Origin: Methylogaea oryzae
GTDB lineage: Bacteria > Pseudomonadota > Gammaproteobacteria > Methylococcales > Methylococcaceae
Reading direction: 5' to 3'
NCBI RefSeq assembly: GCF_019669985.1
Contig: NZ_AP019782.1
Span: forward strand, 3,218,001-3,282,000
DNA length: 64,000 nucleotides
Position numbers and translations under genes: made by a program. The notes under the pieces are model-generated. The model was given only the letters and a program-made list of their open reading frames with translations, did no database searches and was not told the DNA's origin. Position 1 is the stretch's first letter. Every line of letters begins with the position of its first letter. This document shows positions 63,371-64,000 of the stretch, piece after piece.

Positions 63371-64000
63371 TCATTCGGGGAAGCGGTAATCCCGGCGACG
63401 GAACAATTCCACGCAGGCGTCCACCACGCAAGGATCCAACTGGCCGCCGCGCATGGATTGAATTTGCCCCAGGGCGGCATCCAGGCCCAAGCCGGGACGG
63501 TACGGCCGGTGCGAGGACATGGCTTCGACGATGTCCGCCACGGTGAGGATGCGCGCCTCCAACAGGATTTCGTCGCCCTTGCGGCCGTGGGGATAACCCG
63601 ACCCGTCCAAATATTCGTGGTGCTGGCGAACGATTTCGGCGATGGGCCAGGGAAAATCGATATCCTTGAGTATCTCGTAGCCGGTCTCCGCATGGGTGCG
63701 CACCAGGGCCATTTCCATGTCGTTGAGGCGCACCGGCCGACTGAGGATTTCTGCCGGAACCTGCACCTTGCCGATATCGTGCACGGTGCCGGCCAGGCGC
63801 AAGCCGTGCACCCGCTCGGACTCCAGGCCCAGGTGGCCCGCCAGGGTGGCCGCCAAGTCGGACACCCGCCGCTCGTGGCCGGCGGTGTAGGGGTCGCGCC
63901 GCTCCAGGGTGGCGCCCACCGCGCCGATGATGCTCTCCAGGGCGTCGCGCAATTTTTCCGCCTGTTTCTCCCGCTGGGCCTGGGCGGCTTTAAAGGCCTC
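63371..64000 (-). CDS. HD-GYP domain protein (5' end outside window)
   Basis: The frame is open to base 64000, so the gene starts outside the window. The visible 209 residues are a coiled-coil linker (AQAQREKQAEKLRDAL) and an HD-GYP domain with GHERRVSDLA, VHDIGKVQVPAEIL, HAETGYEIL, HHEYLDGSGYPHG and DIVEAMSSHRPYRP. The complete metal and GYP motifs imply c-di-GMP phosphodiesterase activity. The linker suggests a sensory domain further upstream. Confidence 0.88.
   Translation of the reverse strand, partial: EAFKAAQAQREKQAEKLRDALESIIGAVGATLERRDPYTAGHERRVSDLAATLAGHLGLESERVHGLRLAGTVHDIGKVQVPAEILSRPVRLNDMEMALVRTHAETGYEILKDIDFPWPIAEIVRQHHEYLDGSGYPHGRKGDEILLEARILTVADIVEAMSSHRPYRPGLGLDAALGQIQSMRGGQLDPCVVDACVELFRRRDYRFPE

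Noticed and set aside
1-64000. CRISPR arrays, tRNA or rRNA genes, insertion sequences, prophage genes
   Set aside because: I looked for evenly spaced direct repeats, tRNA-like cloverleaf and CCA ends, and transposase or integrase motifs. None was seen; the repeats found are dispersed palindromes.

Overview
The window is about 64 kb of high-GC DNA, close to gene-saturated, with no rRNA, tRNA, CRISPR array, transposase or plasmid function that I could find. Gene content points to a free-living gammaproteobacterium. Supporting evidence is the pilC-pilD-coaE-zapD block, opgGH, biosynthetic speA/speE, trhP, valS, and PQQ synthesis genes next to two proteins of the PQQ-dependent alcohol oxidation type. 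Together with the type 2 isopentenyl diphosphate isomerase and FolE2, this suggests a methanotroph-like lineage (Methylococcales). That is an inference: no methane or methanol oxidation gene lies in the window.

Layout. 1-3.8 kb (minus strand): a cut-off inositol monophosphatase family gene, mdh, folE2 and fni. 3.9-7.8 kb: an MlaC-like lipid carrier, citrate synthase, a cyclase-PilZ fusion and an RlpA-like protein. 7.85-11 kb: a TgpA-like transglutaminase and a DUF58 protein. 11.2-13.3 kb: a STAS protein and a three-domain anti-sigma/cNMP/phosphatase protein, forming a partner-switching pair. 13.3-17.6 kb: pqqA, pqqB and pqqC (no pqqD or pqqE), divergent from a PQQ-associated ABC binding protein and beta-propeller. 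17.8-26 kb: valS, an HDOD-GAF regulator, pilC, pilD, coaE, a tiny ORF and zapD. 26-28 kb: methionine-salvage mtnBDC. 28-34 kb: a GAF/PAS/GGDEF/EAL protein, a YgiQ-type radical SAM enzyme and a YaiI-family protein. 34-38.5 kb: opgG, a 158-aa protein and opgH. 38.6-44.8 kb: a beta-hydroxyacid dehydrogenase, speA, speE, ygfA, a HAD hydrolase and a VIT-family transporter.

45.2-46.8 kb is an AT-rich island holding one gene. It resembles the ApeA-type HEPN abortive-infection proteins and carries an intact RNDLSH motif; it is the most likely defence system here. A widespread intergenic repeat lies immediately upstream. 46.8-49.9 kb: an adaptor/permease/ATPase export operon. 50-51.3 kb: a JAMM peptidase and an isocitrate lyase/PEP mutase family enzyme. 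51.5-55.9 kb: a 1438-aa hybrid histidine kinase. 55.9-64 kb: TVP38-family protein, a lipoprotein, trkH, trhP, a P-loop kinase, a GrpB-family protein, a SulP transporter and a cut-off HD-GYP protein.

Three themes stand out. First, nucleotide signalling is dense: class III cyclase-PilZ, GGDEF/EAL, HD-GYP, a cNMP-binding phosphatase and HDOD. Second, a ~33-bp palindromic repeat occurs both between genes and inside reading frames, where it is translated as HPNPLPEGEG. Third, several operons are missing usual partners (pqqDE, the PQQ-associated transporter, pilB, moxR), which suggests rearrangement.
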